Positions 7,701 through 15,343 of a DNA stretch of 57,482 bases are shown in pieces (the stretch's first letter is position 1; the number at the start of each line of letters is the position of its first letter). The translations under genes and the position numbers were made by a program. The DNA lies in assembly GCA_016197225.1 (NCBI GenBank), contig JACPWC010000118.1, positions 1 through 57,482 of the forward strand. The letters run 5' to 3'. The notes under the pieces were generated by a model. It made no database searches. It was not told the DNA's origin and was given only the letters and a program-made list of their open reading frames with translations. The stretch is from Chloroflexota bacterium (lineage in GTDB: Bacteria > Chloroflexota > Anaerolineae > Anaerolineales > VGOW01).

Positions 7701-8564
7701 CTATTTCAACACCCCGCGCATGAACATCAGGGCTTTGCGCGCCTCTTCGTCCAGATCCAAGTTGGCGCCGAGGTCGCGGTACACCTTGATGTCCCGCCCG
7801 ACCTCGCCGCCGGGCATCAAGAACGGTTCCATGGTCACGTCCCCCTGGTAATTGATCTTGCGCAACGCGGCGCTCACTTCAGTCCAGGGGATGTGACCAT
7901 ATCCGGGTGGCATGCGATTGTTCTCGCCGACGTGGAAGTGCCCGAGCCTTTCCCCGGCCCGCAGAATCGCCTCGCCGACGAAATCCTCCTCGATGTTCAG
8001 ATGGAAGGTGTCCAACATGATCTTGGCGTTTGGGCTACCCACCGAGTCCACGTACCCGATGGCTTCCGCGCACGTGTTCAGCAAGTAGTGCTCGAAGCGA
8101 TTAACGACCTCCATGTTGAACGTGACGTTGTGGGCTTCGGCGGCCTTGACGGCCTCCTTCATGCTAGCGACCGAGCGGTCGAAGTATGGCCGCCGATCGG
8201 TCTCGCCGGCAGGCAGGCTGGCCGGCCAGCAACTGTAGATGATGCCGCCCAGTTTGCCCCCGCCCATCTCGCCGATGGCCTCGGCCATGGTCTGGAGAAA
8301 CGCCACCCCTCTGTGGCGCGTGGCGGCGTCTTCCGAGGCCAGGTCGTACTTCGTCGGCAGACCAATGCAATACGTCAGGCCGATGTTCCTGTCGTCCGCA
8401 TGTGCCTTGAGCCGCCGGCGCTCTGCCGGCGGCATATGAGCAATCGTGCCGGCGTTCACCTCCAGGATGTCGAATCCCAGATCGGCCACCTTGTCCACGA
8501 ACGGGTGGAAGTCGGCATCCCAATCGTGTGTCCAGTAGGCGTAGTAGATTCCGATCCGGTTCAT
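7701..8564 (-). CDS. Sugar phosphate isomerase/epimerase (D-tagatose 3-epimerase-like)
   Basis: TIM-barrel protein of the AP-endonuclease-2/xylose isomerase-like family, 287 residues. It starts MNRIGIYYAYWTHDWDADF and has IMLDTFHLNIEE (metal Asp/His), VGENNRMPPGYGHIPW and the C-terminal MEPFL Glu. These are the metal and substrate elements of ketose 3-epimerases such as D-tagatose or D-allulose 3-epimerase. It overlaps the stop of the SIS gene by four bases (ATGA), so the two are translationally coupled. The substrate is not certain. Confidence 0.85.
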   Translation of the reverse strand: MNRIGIYYAYWTHDWDADFHPFVDKVADLGFDILEVNAGTIAHMPPAERRRLKAHADDRNIGLTYCIGLPTKYDLASEDAATRHRGVAFLQTMAEAIGEMGGGKLGGIIYSCWPASLPAGETDRRPYFDRSVASMKEAVKAAEAHNVTFNMEVVNRFEHYLLNTCAEAIGYVDSVGSPNAKIMLDTFHLNIEEDFVGEAILRAGERLGHFHVGENNRMPPGYGHIPWTEVSAALRKINYQGDVTMEPFLMPGGEVGRDIKVYRDLGANLDLDEEARKALMFMRGVLK

Positions 8565-9196
8565 TTGCTTCGTCCGTTGACGATCTTCAACTTCCCTAAG
8601 GCGCCTCCCGGATGGAAGCGCAGGAAATCTTCGCGGGTGAAGCCACGGGCCACAGAAACGGCCATCGCTAAAGCATCGCCCAGAGCCAGCATAGCCACGG
8701 CGCTTGACGTGGGCGCCAGCCCGCGCGGGTCGGCCTCCTGGGTGACGCCGGTGAGCAGAACCACTTCGCTGGCTTGGGCCAGCGGCGAGTCCGGCTTGCT
8801 GGTGATAGCAATCAGGCGCGCGCCCATGTCGCGGATAATGGGCAGGATATGCACCACCTCGTCACTCGCGCCCGAGTGCGAGAGGGCGATGACGACGTCG
8901 CCATTTTTCATCATGCCTAGATCGCCATGCGCGGCTTCGGCGGCGCTGACAAATAAGGCGTGGGTTCCTGTGCTGGCGAGCGTGGCGGCGAGTTTGCGGC
9001 CAATGTGCCCGGCCTTGCCGATGCCGGTGACGACGACCCGGCCCTGGCACTGCAACAGCATCTCGGCGGCCCGTTCGAATTCCGGCCCGATGAAGGTGCA
9101 GAGATTTTCGATCGCTTGCGCTTCGTCTTTCAATACCTGAATTGCAATTTCTTTGATCGTGCTTTTCGTCTGAGATTCCACTTTGCTTTGTAACAC
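8561..9196 (-). CDS. SIS-domain sugar isomerase (KpsF/GutQ-like, no CBS domains)
   Basis: Protein of 211 residues consisting of one SIS (sugar isomerase) domain. Visible elements are VVTGIGKAGHIGRKLAATL (residues about 54-72), SAAEAAHGDLGM, and SHSGASDEV in the phosphosugar-binding loop. It ends FHPGGALGKLK, as KdsD/GutQ arabinose-5-phosphate isomerases do just before their CBS pair. The CBS domains are missing, so it is a short, probably unregulated aldose-ketose phosphate isomerase. It uses a GTG start and is coupled to the epimerase gene. Confidence 0.85.
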   Translation of the reverse strand: MLQSKVESQTKSTIKEIAIQVLKDEAQAIENLCTFIGPEFERAAEMLLQCQGRVVVTGIGKAGHIGRKLAATLASTGTHALFVSAAEAAHGDLGMMKNGDVVIALSHSGASDEVVHILPIIRDMGARLIAITSKPDSPLAQASEVVLLTGVTQEADPRGLAPTSSAVAMLALGDALAMAVSVARGFTREDFLRFHPGGALGKLKIVNGRSK

Positions 9197-9241
9197 TCCA
9201 GGTTGGGGATGCCGAGACCAATAGCAAGGGTTTATGTGGGC

Positions 9242-10081
9242 CTAAAGTTGCGCCACGCAATCCGTGAGGGCCTTTTCAAAGGGGCGCATAAAATCTTGCC
9301 CAATGAGTTCGAGGCGGTAGTTGCGCAGGGCGGTAAAGGCCGGGCGCGGGGCGAATCGCTTGACTTCGGCGGCGTTGACTGGCTGGGCTAGCGACTCGTC
9401 CAGCCTGGCGGCGCGGCAGATGGCTTGAGCCATTTCGTAACGTGAAAGTATGCCGGGGTTGGCAAGATGATACACGCCATAATCTGACTGCGCCACTAGC
9501 CGCACAATCGCCTCCGCCAAGTCAATCGCCGAGGTGGGCGAACTGTATTGGTCGCTCACGGCGCGCACCGTGTCGCCACGCCTCAGGCGGGCCAGGGTAT
9601 CCATCACAAAGTTTTTCCCCCAGGGCGCAAACAACCAGGCGCTACGGATAATGTAATGCTTGCGGCAGAATGTTCGCACTGCATTCTCGGCCGCAATCTT
9701 GGCCCGGCCATAGATGTTGAGCGCGCGCGTTTCGTCAAACTCGGTGTAAGGTATTCGCTGAGCGCCGTCGAATACGTAATCGGTGCTGATGAACACTAAA
9801 GGTATATCGCCTTCGCCGCAGGCCAGCGCCACATGTTGTGCGCCCAGGGCGTTCACTCGATAGGCCGCGTCCGGGTCTTGTTCGCAACGATCCACATCAG
9901 GGGTAGCGGCGGCGTGGATCACCCGATCGGGCTGAAACTCTTCGATCACCTCGCGCACGCGCCGGGGGTCGGTGATGTCCATTTCGGCGTGGGCGGGGCT
10001 GGCGATGGAATGATCGCGGGAAAAAACGCCAACGAGGGCGCGGCCCAGCAGTCCACTGCCACCGGTGATTAAGACTCTCAT
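9242..10081 (-). CDS. dTDP-4-dehydrorhamnose reductase-like extended SDR (RmlD family)
   Basis: Extended SDR of 279 residues of the RmlD/RfbD family. The Rossmann motif GGSGLLG is at residues 7-13, FISTDYVFDG is around 95, the catalytic YGRAK near 128, and RSAWLFAPWGKNFV follows. The family reduces dTDP-4-keto-rhamnose to dTDP-rhamnose. No rmlA/B/C gene is near; instead it overlaps the stop of a sugar ABC permease gene by one base (TAATG). It may therefore act on a free or transported sugar, or have been recruited. The fold assignment is firm, the substrate is not. Confidence 0.8.
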   Translation of the reverse strand: MRVLITGGSGLLGRALVGVFSRDHSIASPAHAEMDITDPRRVREVIEEFQPDRVIHAAATPDVDRCEQDPDAAYRVNALGAQHVALACGEGDIPLVFISTDYVFDGAQRIPYTEFDETRALNIYGRAKIAAENAVRTFCRKHYIIRSAWLFAPWGKNFVMDTLARLRRGDTVRAVSDQYSSPTSAIDLAEAIVRLVAQSDYGVYHLANPGILSRYEMAQAICRAARLDESLAQPVNAAEVKRFAPRPAFTALRNYRLELIGQDFMRPFEKALTDCVAQL

Positions 10082-11121
10082 TAACCCTTAATCGCCCCAA
10101 TCAACAACCCCTTCGCAATATACCGCTCCAGCGCGATTGCCATGCCGATGACCGGGATGATCATGATCAAGATGAGCACCGACATGTACCACCACTGCGG
10201 GCCGCGCGTGGCGTTCTGCGCGGCGACCGAGAGCGGCATCGTTTGAGCATTGGCGCTCGATAAGAAAAGCGCAAACAGGTACTCGTTCCACGTAAAGACG
10301 AGCACGAATAAAGACGTTGCCACCAGTCCTGGCAGTGAGAGCGGAAGCACGATAGACCAAAAGATGCGGTAATGCGACGCGCCGTCAATAGCCGCGCACT
10401 CTTCCAATTCAATCGGCACCGTCTGGAAATAATCGCGCATCAACCAGACGACGATGGGCACGTTGGCGGCCACGTAACTGATGATCAACGCCCCCCAGGT
10501 GTCGAGCATGCCTAGTTGCTGGAATAAAACGTATATAGGGATGACGACGGCCACTGGCGGCAACATGCGCTGAGAGATCAGCCAGAACGCAATATCGTTG
10601 TTGCTCAGCGAACGCTGGAAGCGGCGGCCAAGGGTTTGCAGAAGAATGACGAAGAGCGCAAGCGCGGAAACAACCGCTATCTGCCACGGCGTGTGAAAGA
10701 CGACGGCGACAATTGCCAAGATCACGCAGCCGACGAACGTAAGAATCGCGCCGACGCGGGGCCGATAGTCGAACCGCGCGAGCGCATACGCCGCTGCCGA
10801 ACCGACGACCACTGCCAGCGCCGTGCTGGTCAGCGAGACGACAATTGTGTTCCGATAGACGCGGATGGTGTCGTTGCTCAAATCACCGACCAGAATGTAT
10901 TTCCAGGCGTGGAGCGAGGGCTGAAAATCAACGAATGGAATATAGACCGGCCCCTGCGCCACTTGGATCGGGAGTTTGAAAGAAGTGACTAACAGCCAAT
11001 AGAGCGGAAACAGAATGAGAAACGTCCACCCGATGAGGACGACGTAAGAGAGAGCCATGCTTATCGGGGTCGGTGTGTAGATTGAGCGGTATTGATATCG
11101 TCGTTTCGCTAATGTTGCCAT
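10081..11121 (-). CDS. Sugar ABC transporter permease (MalG/CUT1-type)
   Basis: Inner-membrane permease, 346 residues, of the carbohydrate uptake CUT1 class. The EAA loop that contacts the ATPase appears as EECAAIDGASHYRIFWSIVL, and the C-terminus has the usual GLLIGAIKG. It is longer than most MalG proteins: an extra hydrophobic pair (VGCVILAIVAVVF, IAVVSALALFVILL) lies between the first helices and the main domain. The start MATLAKRRYQ is chosen because upstream residues in the frame are low-complexity Arg/His, a shadow of the neighbouring permease gene. No ATPase gene is in this operon, so a shared MsmK/MalK-type ATPase is expected. Confidence 0.88.
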   Translation of the reverse strand: MATLAKRRYQYRSIYTPTPISMALSYVVLIGWTFLILFPLYWLLVTSFKLPIQVAQGPVYIPFVDFQPSLHAWKYILVGDLSNDTIRVYRNTIVVSLTSTALAVVVGSAAAYALARFDYRPRVGAILTFVGCVILAIVAVVFHTPWQIAVVSALALFVILLQTLGRRFQRSLSNNDIAFWLISQRMLPPVAVVIPIYVLFQQLGMLDTWGALIISYVAANVPIVVWLMRDYFQTVPIELEECAAIDGASHYRIFWSIVLPLSLPGLVATSLFVLVFTWNEYLFALFLSSANAQTMPLSVAAQNATRGPQWWYMSVLILIMIIPVIGMAIALERYIAKGLLIGAIKG

Positions 11122-11180
11122 TGTAGTTCCCCGTGCCTCTCGGAAAGACTCCAGTTCGCGCGGAAAGCCCGCCGCTACGA

Positions 11181-12338
11181 TTACGCTTCGGCCATTCGGC
11201 GGCGGACAAAATTCGCGTACGACACGCCGATAAACGTGACGACGAATAACAGCATGTAGGCCACCGCCGCCGAGCCGCCGATGTCGAGCGTGCGCCAGAT
11301 GGAGTAAGCGTGCAGTGTGAGTGATTCGGTGGCCGTGCCTGGCCCGCCGCTGGTCAACACGTTCGGCAAGTCCACGATCTTGAACGCTTCGATCAAGCGA
11401 ATCAGAATGAGCGTACTGCTCACCGACAGAATGGAAGGCAGAGTGATCTCCCAAAATATCTGCCAACGGTTCGCGCCATCTACTACAGCGGCTTCAATGG
11501 GTTCGGTCGGCTGGCTTTCAAGCGCGGCCAACAACACGATGAACATGAACGGCGTCCACTGCCAAATGTCGCTGATCATCACCGCCCACCGCGCGCCCCA
11601 CGGGTTGGTCACCCACGAGGTGTTCGCCAGCCCGACCGCATTCCAGATTGGATAGAAAGGGCCTTTGCTGGTGTCGGTGAGCATGCGGAAGAGGTAGGCC
11701 ACGCCCACCGGCGTGATCATCATCGGCAGAAGAAAGACGACGCGGAAGAATCGGCGTCCCGGAATATGCTGGACGCATAACAGGGCCAGGCCCAATCCGA
11801 TCACGTATTGAAAGATAATGCCGACGAGCACGTAGATCAATGTGACGACCACTGTGCCAGGCCTGCCCTCCGGACTCAGCGTATGGGCAATGAGCCATGC
11901 GCCGGCGGCGGCGATGCCGGCGCTGATCAGCCGCCCGATTAATCCCCCCAACGAAAATTCTGCGCTGCGGAGGTAGCGGACGATTGACACAGCCAGCCAC
12001 GCGGCGACGACGCCAAACGCCAGCCAGCCAATTAGCGAAGGAGTCGCGAACACGCCGAGGAAATGGTCGCGGTCAATGCCCACGACCAATTTGGCGTAGT
12101 TGCTGAAGCCGACAAAAGTGAGTTGAAACCCGCCTTTGGCAAACGTGAGGCGAGCCATCGAAATGTAGAGAGAAACAATGAGCGGAAAAACCGAAAGGAA
12201 AAGCACGACCAACACGGCCGGCATGAGGAAGGCCGAGATCGCGATGCCATCCAGCCGCGCTTGGATGCGAGTGACGAGGGAGGGGGGTTCAAGGCCCGGC
12301 TCACGGGCCGGGCCTTGAGTTCTTGCAGAGAGTGACAT
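11181..12338 (-). CDS. Sugar ABC transporter permease (MalF/CUT1-type)
   Basis: Inner-membrane permease of 385 residues, MalF-like partner of the MalG-type gene downstream. It has multiple hydrophobic segments, the EAA loop as EAAVVDGANRWQIFWEITLP, and C-terminal VSYANFVRRRMAEA. As in the MalG partner, an extra hydrophobic region (VVAAWLAVSIVRYL, LISAGIAAAGAWLIAH) lengthens the N-terminal half. The ATG lies four bases after the binding-protein stop codon, so the three genes form one transcription unit. A longer upstream frame overlaps the binding-protein gene and is rejected. Confidence 0.88.
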   Translation of the reverse strand: MSLSARTQGPAREPGLEPPSLVTRIQARLDGIAISAFLMPAVLVVLFLSVFPLIVSLYISMARLTFAKGGFQLTFVGFSNYAKLVVGIDRDHFLGVFATPSLIGWLAFGVVAAWLAVSIVRYLRSAEFSLGGLIGRLISAGIAAAGAWLIAHTLSPEGRPGTVVVTLIYVLVGIIFQYVIGLGLALLCVQHIPGRRFFRVVFLLPMMITPVGVAYLFRMLTDTSKGPFYPIWNAVGLANTSWVTNPWGARWAVMISDIWQWTPFMFIVLLAALESQPTEPIEAAVVDGANRWQIFWEITLPSILSVSSTLILIRLIEAFKIVDLPNVLTSGGPGTATESLTLHAYSIWRTLDIGGSAAVAYMLLFVVTFIGVSYANFVRRRMAEA

Positions 12339-12342
12339 GACT

Positions 12343-13920
12343 CTACTTCGTGATGCCGAGTGTGGCTTGGTAAGCGGCCAGCTGGGCATCGCGGCCAAGC
12401 TCATCCGTCTTCGTATTCCAACCGTCGGCGATCTGCTTCGCGGTTGCCTTCGCGTCAATTTCACCCGCGAGGAATTGAGCCAGGGCCGTGTCGAGAACAG
12501 TGCCCTGATAGTACGCGTTCTGCGGGATGCGCAGATCGAGCGCCATGTTGGGGCTGGCTAGGCTGGCTTCGATGGCGCCCAGGTAGTTGCTGGCCGCCGC
12601 CGGGCTCATACCGGCCTTCACCCACTGCTCGCGGTTGAGGAACTGTGACGCGCGATAGGGGTTGAAACCGGTCTGGCCGATGGTCACGTCCGCGTTCGAC
12701 TGCGCCGGGGCGCTGACGTAGGCGAGGTACGCAAAGGCCGCATCCTTCACTTCCGGTTTGGAGGCGGCGTTGATCGCGCCCGACCATCCGCCGAAGGCGG
12801 CGAAGGGCGCGTGATTCACGCCCTGAGCATCCGCATATGGGCAGGTGGTGGCGTCGCACGCGACGAGCGTGCCGGTTGCCCGGTCGAGCACTTTGGCGCT
12901 GCCAGGCAGGATCACTGCGCCTACCTTATCCTGCACCACCGAGGTGGCCGGGTCAATCGCCAGAGTGCCGATGTCGCCCCAATCAATGGAGAGCGCGCAC
13001 CGGCCAGAGGTGAAGAGGCCGCGTGTGTCGCCCACATCCAGGTTCAACTGATCTGGCGGGCCGAGCGTGGAGAGTTGCTTGTAAACATCCAGCGCTTTAG
13101 CCATGGCTTCATTGTCGCCGTAAAGGGGCTGCATGTTGCCGGTGTCGAAGAACGCGCCCTGGCCGGTGCCCTGGCTCTGGAGATAAGCGGACGCGATGGA
13201 GGTGAACATCCAGTACGACTGCGCGCTGCGCTTCATGGCGAGGCACACGCCGTAATCGCCCTGGCCGTCACCATTCAAGTCTTTGCCTTGATACTCCCCG
13301 GCGGTGGTAATGAGATCATCCCACGTGTTCGGCGGGGTCTTGATGAAATCACTGCGGTAATACACCATCTGGAAGTCGCCGTCGAGCGGGACGGTGTACG
13401 CCTTGCCCTGATAGGTGGCGCTGAAGTCGCGGAAGAACGGGCCGATGTCGTCCCACGCCAATTCTTCGCTGGCCTTGACGCGGTCGGTCAGGTCTTCCAG
13501 ATAACCGCCGGCGACGTAGTCGCCCATCCACTGCGGGTCGAACACGACCAGGTCGTAGCTGTTCGTGCCGGTGGAGAAGTCAGTCAGCGCTTTCTGGTAG
13601 AGGTCGCCGAACGGCACGGTGATGACGTTGATGGTTGCGCCGGTCAATGCGGTGAATTCGGGGCCGTGGCGCTGAAGCGGCTCGGCGATTTGCGGGCCGG
13701 TGAAGGTGAGGACGTTCACCGTCACTCCGGCATACATCGGGGGCGCTTCGGTGGGCGCCGGGGCGGTGACTTCGACGATTGTCTCTACGGGAGTGCCGGC
13801 GACGATTTGGGTGACCACTTGGGTTTGAACAACCGTCTGGGGGGTGGGGGTGGCGCAAGCCGCCAACACCACGGTAAGGGCCGTCAACACGGCCAGAGTC
13901 CTGGCAACGTACTGTTTCAT
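12343..13920 (-). CDS. Sugar ABC transporter substrate-binding lipoprotein (family 1)
   Basis: Extracellular solute-binding protein, 525 residues. The signal peptide ends at the lipobox LAAC (Cys22), then a Thr/Val/Gln-rich linker (TVVQTQVVTQIVAG) of the kind very common in Chloroflexota binding proteins. The mature part has the family 1 fold with DLVVFDPQWMGDYVAGGYLE and VPLDGDFQMVYYRSD. Cys pairs around VACDATTCPYADAQG may form a disulfide. A GGAGAAG sequence precedes the ATG. It is the first gene of the importer unit, directly downstream of the LacI-type regulator, which probably controls it. Confidence 0.92.
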   Translation of the reverse strand: MKQYVARTLAVLTALTVVLAACATPTPQTVVQTQVVTQIVAGTPVETIVEVTAPAPTEAPPMYAGVTVNVLTFTGPQIAEPLQRHGPEFTALTGATINVITVPFGDLYQKALTDFSTGTNSYDLVVFDPQWMGDYVAGGYLEDLTDRVKASEELAWDDIGPFFRDFSATYQGKAYTVPLDGDFQMVYYRSDFIKTPPNTWDDLITTAGEYQGKDLNGDGQGDYGVCLAMKRSAQSYWMFTSIASAYLQSQGTGQGAFFDTGNMQPLYGDNEAMAKALDVYKQLSTLGPPDQLNLDVGDTRGLFTSGRCALSIDWGDIGTLAIDPATSVVQDKVGAVILPGSAKVLDRATGTLVACDATTCPYADAQGVNHAPFAAFGGWSGAINAASKPEVKDAAFAYLAYVSAPAQSNADVTIGQTGFNPYRASQFLNREQWVKAGMSPAAASNYLGAIEASLASPNMALDLRIPQNAYYQGTVLDTALAQFLAGEIDAKATAKQIADGWNTKTDELGRDAQLAAYQATLGITK

Positions 13921-14006
13921 CTTTTTCTTCTCCTTTTCAAAATATGAGAAAAGTTGCGCCGATTTCCGACTGGGTGACTACGGTTCAAAGCCGCGGCAAT
14001 TTAGGG

Positions 14007-15110
14007 CTAACGGACCACCTCCTTTTCTTGTGACTGATTAGGCAATATAGTAGCGGCCAACCGGCCAGCCTGCCGCGCCCCGCACGATTCCCGGATCACC
14101 AATTGCAGATCGAGGCGAACCTGGGTTGGCGGACGGTCTGGTTCGGCGAGGCGGGCCAGCAACATGTTGGCGGCAGTGGTGCCAATTTCGTAAGTGGGTT
14201 GCGGAACAGCCGTCAGCGGCGGATTGAGCAGGGCGGACCACGGGATGTCGTCGAAAGAGACGAGAGCAATATCATCCGGGATGCGAAGCCCTATTTCATG
14301 AATGGCCGTCAGCGTCCCGAGGGTGATCATGGTATTCGCAGTAAACAGTGCGGTCGGGCGCTCTGGCGATGCTAACAGGTCAAGGGTTTGTTGGCGGCTG
14401 CGTTCTGGCAATGCCAACAGGTCAAGCGCCTGTTGGCGGCTGTCGGCCACTTGCCTTAAATCGGCCTGACGAATAAGAGCCGGATCAATCGGCAGGCCAT
14501 ATTCTTTCAGGGCTTGCTCGTAGCCCGCTTGCCGCTCGAGGCTGGTGGTGATCTCTTGTTGGCCGCGGATGAGGCCGATGCGACGGTGGCCCAGTGACAA
14601 CAAGTGGGACACCGCTTTCTTGGCCCCGCCAACGTTGTCCACCAATACCGTATCCACTTTTACGTCCGTTATCAAACGATCTAACGCCACAACCGGAATA
14701 TGGCCGTTGAGCAATTTAGGATCGTGGCCCGTTTCGGTGGCTGAGGCCAGAATGATGCCGGCCACGTTCTCGTCGTGCATCACTTCGAGATACAGCCGTT
14801 CGCGGTCGGCGTCTTCGTCGGTGTTGCAGAGGATGAGGGAGTAGCCATTGCGCGAGGCAACATCCTCGATGCCCCGTGTGACCGAGGTATAAAAAAGATT
14901 TTGAATATCGGTGATGATCAAACCGATGACGTGCGTGCTTTTCGTCCGCAGGCGGCGGGCCACGCGGCTGGGGCGATAGTCAAGCGCCTGAACTGCGGCC
15001 ATCACTTTGGCTCGCGCGTCGGCTGTGACATTAGGCTGATCGTTCAATACTCGCGACACGGTGGCGATAGATACACCGGCGCGCTTGGCGACTTCTTTGA
15101 TAGTAGTCAT
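14007..15110 (-). CDS. LacI-family transcriptional regulator
   Basis: Repressor of 367 residues. The DNA-binding helix-turn-helix MTTIKEVAKRAGVSIATVSR is at residues 1-20 and the hinge helix RPSRVARRLR follows near residue 50. The rest is a periplasmic-binding-protein-like sugar sensor (IGLIITDIQN, ALFTANTMITLG, DDIALVSFDDIPW). An upstream in-frame start would read through the operator palindrome and is rejected. An internal 14-residue tandem duplication (SRQQALDLLALPER / SRQQTLDLLASPER) makes it longer than the usual 335-345 residues. It probably binds the palindrome at 15167-15207 and regulates itself and the importer. Confidence 0.92.
   Translation of the reverse strand: MTTIKEVAKRAGVSIATVSRVLNDQPNVTADARAKVMAAVQALDYRPSRVARRLRTKSTHVIGLIITDIQNLFYTSVTRGIEDVASRNGYSLILCNTDEDADRERLYLEVMHDENVAGIILASATETGHDPKLLNGHIPVVALDRLITDVKVDTVLVDNVGGAKKAVSHLLSLGHRRIGLIRGQQEITTSLERQAGYEQALKEYGLPIDPALIRQADLRQVADSRQQALDLLALPERSRQQTLDLLASPERPTALFTANTMITLGTLTAIHEIGLRIPDDIALVSFDDIPWSALLNPPLTAVPQPTYEIGTTAANMLLARLAEPDRPPTQVRLDLQLVIRESCGARQAGRLAATILPNQSQEKEVVR
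14359..14442. repeat. 42-base in-frame tandem duplication in the LacI-type gene
   Basis: Two adjacent 42-base units (14359-14400 and 14401-14442) are identical at 36 of 42 positions by my reading. They encode 14 residues twice in the effector-binding domain. Since 42 is a multiple of three the frame is kept. Confidence 0.9.
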
Positions 15111-15166
15111 TCGCCGAGCCACTGAGTTGCCTGCTATTGGGTCTAAATTTTGTTTAGGAGTACGTG

Positions 15167-15207
15167 AAAAGAAATCGTTTACAACCCAATTGTAAACGAT
15201 TTCTTTT
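15167..15207. promoter_or_regulatory. LacI-family operator pair or hairpin upstream of the regulator
   Basis: Perfect inverted repeat with 18-base arms (15167-15184 and 15190-15207) and a five-base centre. Each arm contains TGTAAACGATTTCT, close to the cre/LacI-family operator consensus TGWAANCGNTNWCA, so two operator-like sites face each other. The location, 57 bases upstream of the regulator ATG, fits autoregulation. The plus-strand copy is followed by a T-run, so a terminator function in that direction cannot be excluded. The rest of the 15111-15343 gap holds short GC-rich hairpins (for example GCCACCCTGTGGCGGC) with no gene. Confidence 0.7.
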
Positions 15208-15343
15208 TTAGAGTCAAGACCTTTGCAAGGAATGTATCCACAAAACACAAAGCCACCCTGTGGCGGCTCAATGGAGTCCGCGAAGGCAGACTTCGTGCTT
15301 TTTGTTGACGCCGTGAAGCCTCCAGTCGCCGGAGTGTTGGAAC

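Noticed and set aside
7638-9140. Plus-strand frame of 500 codons
   Set aside because: Lies opposite the epimerase and SIS genes; its content is the antisense of clear family proteins.
12811-13947. Plus-strand frame of 378 codons
   Set aside because: Antisense of the binding-protein gene; GC-rich DNA often keeps such frames open.
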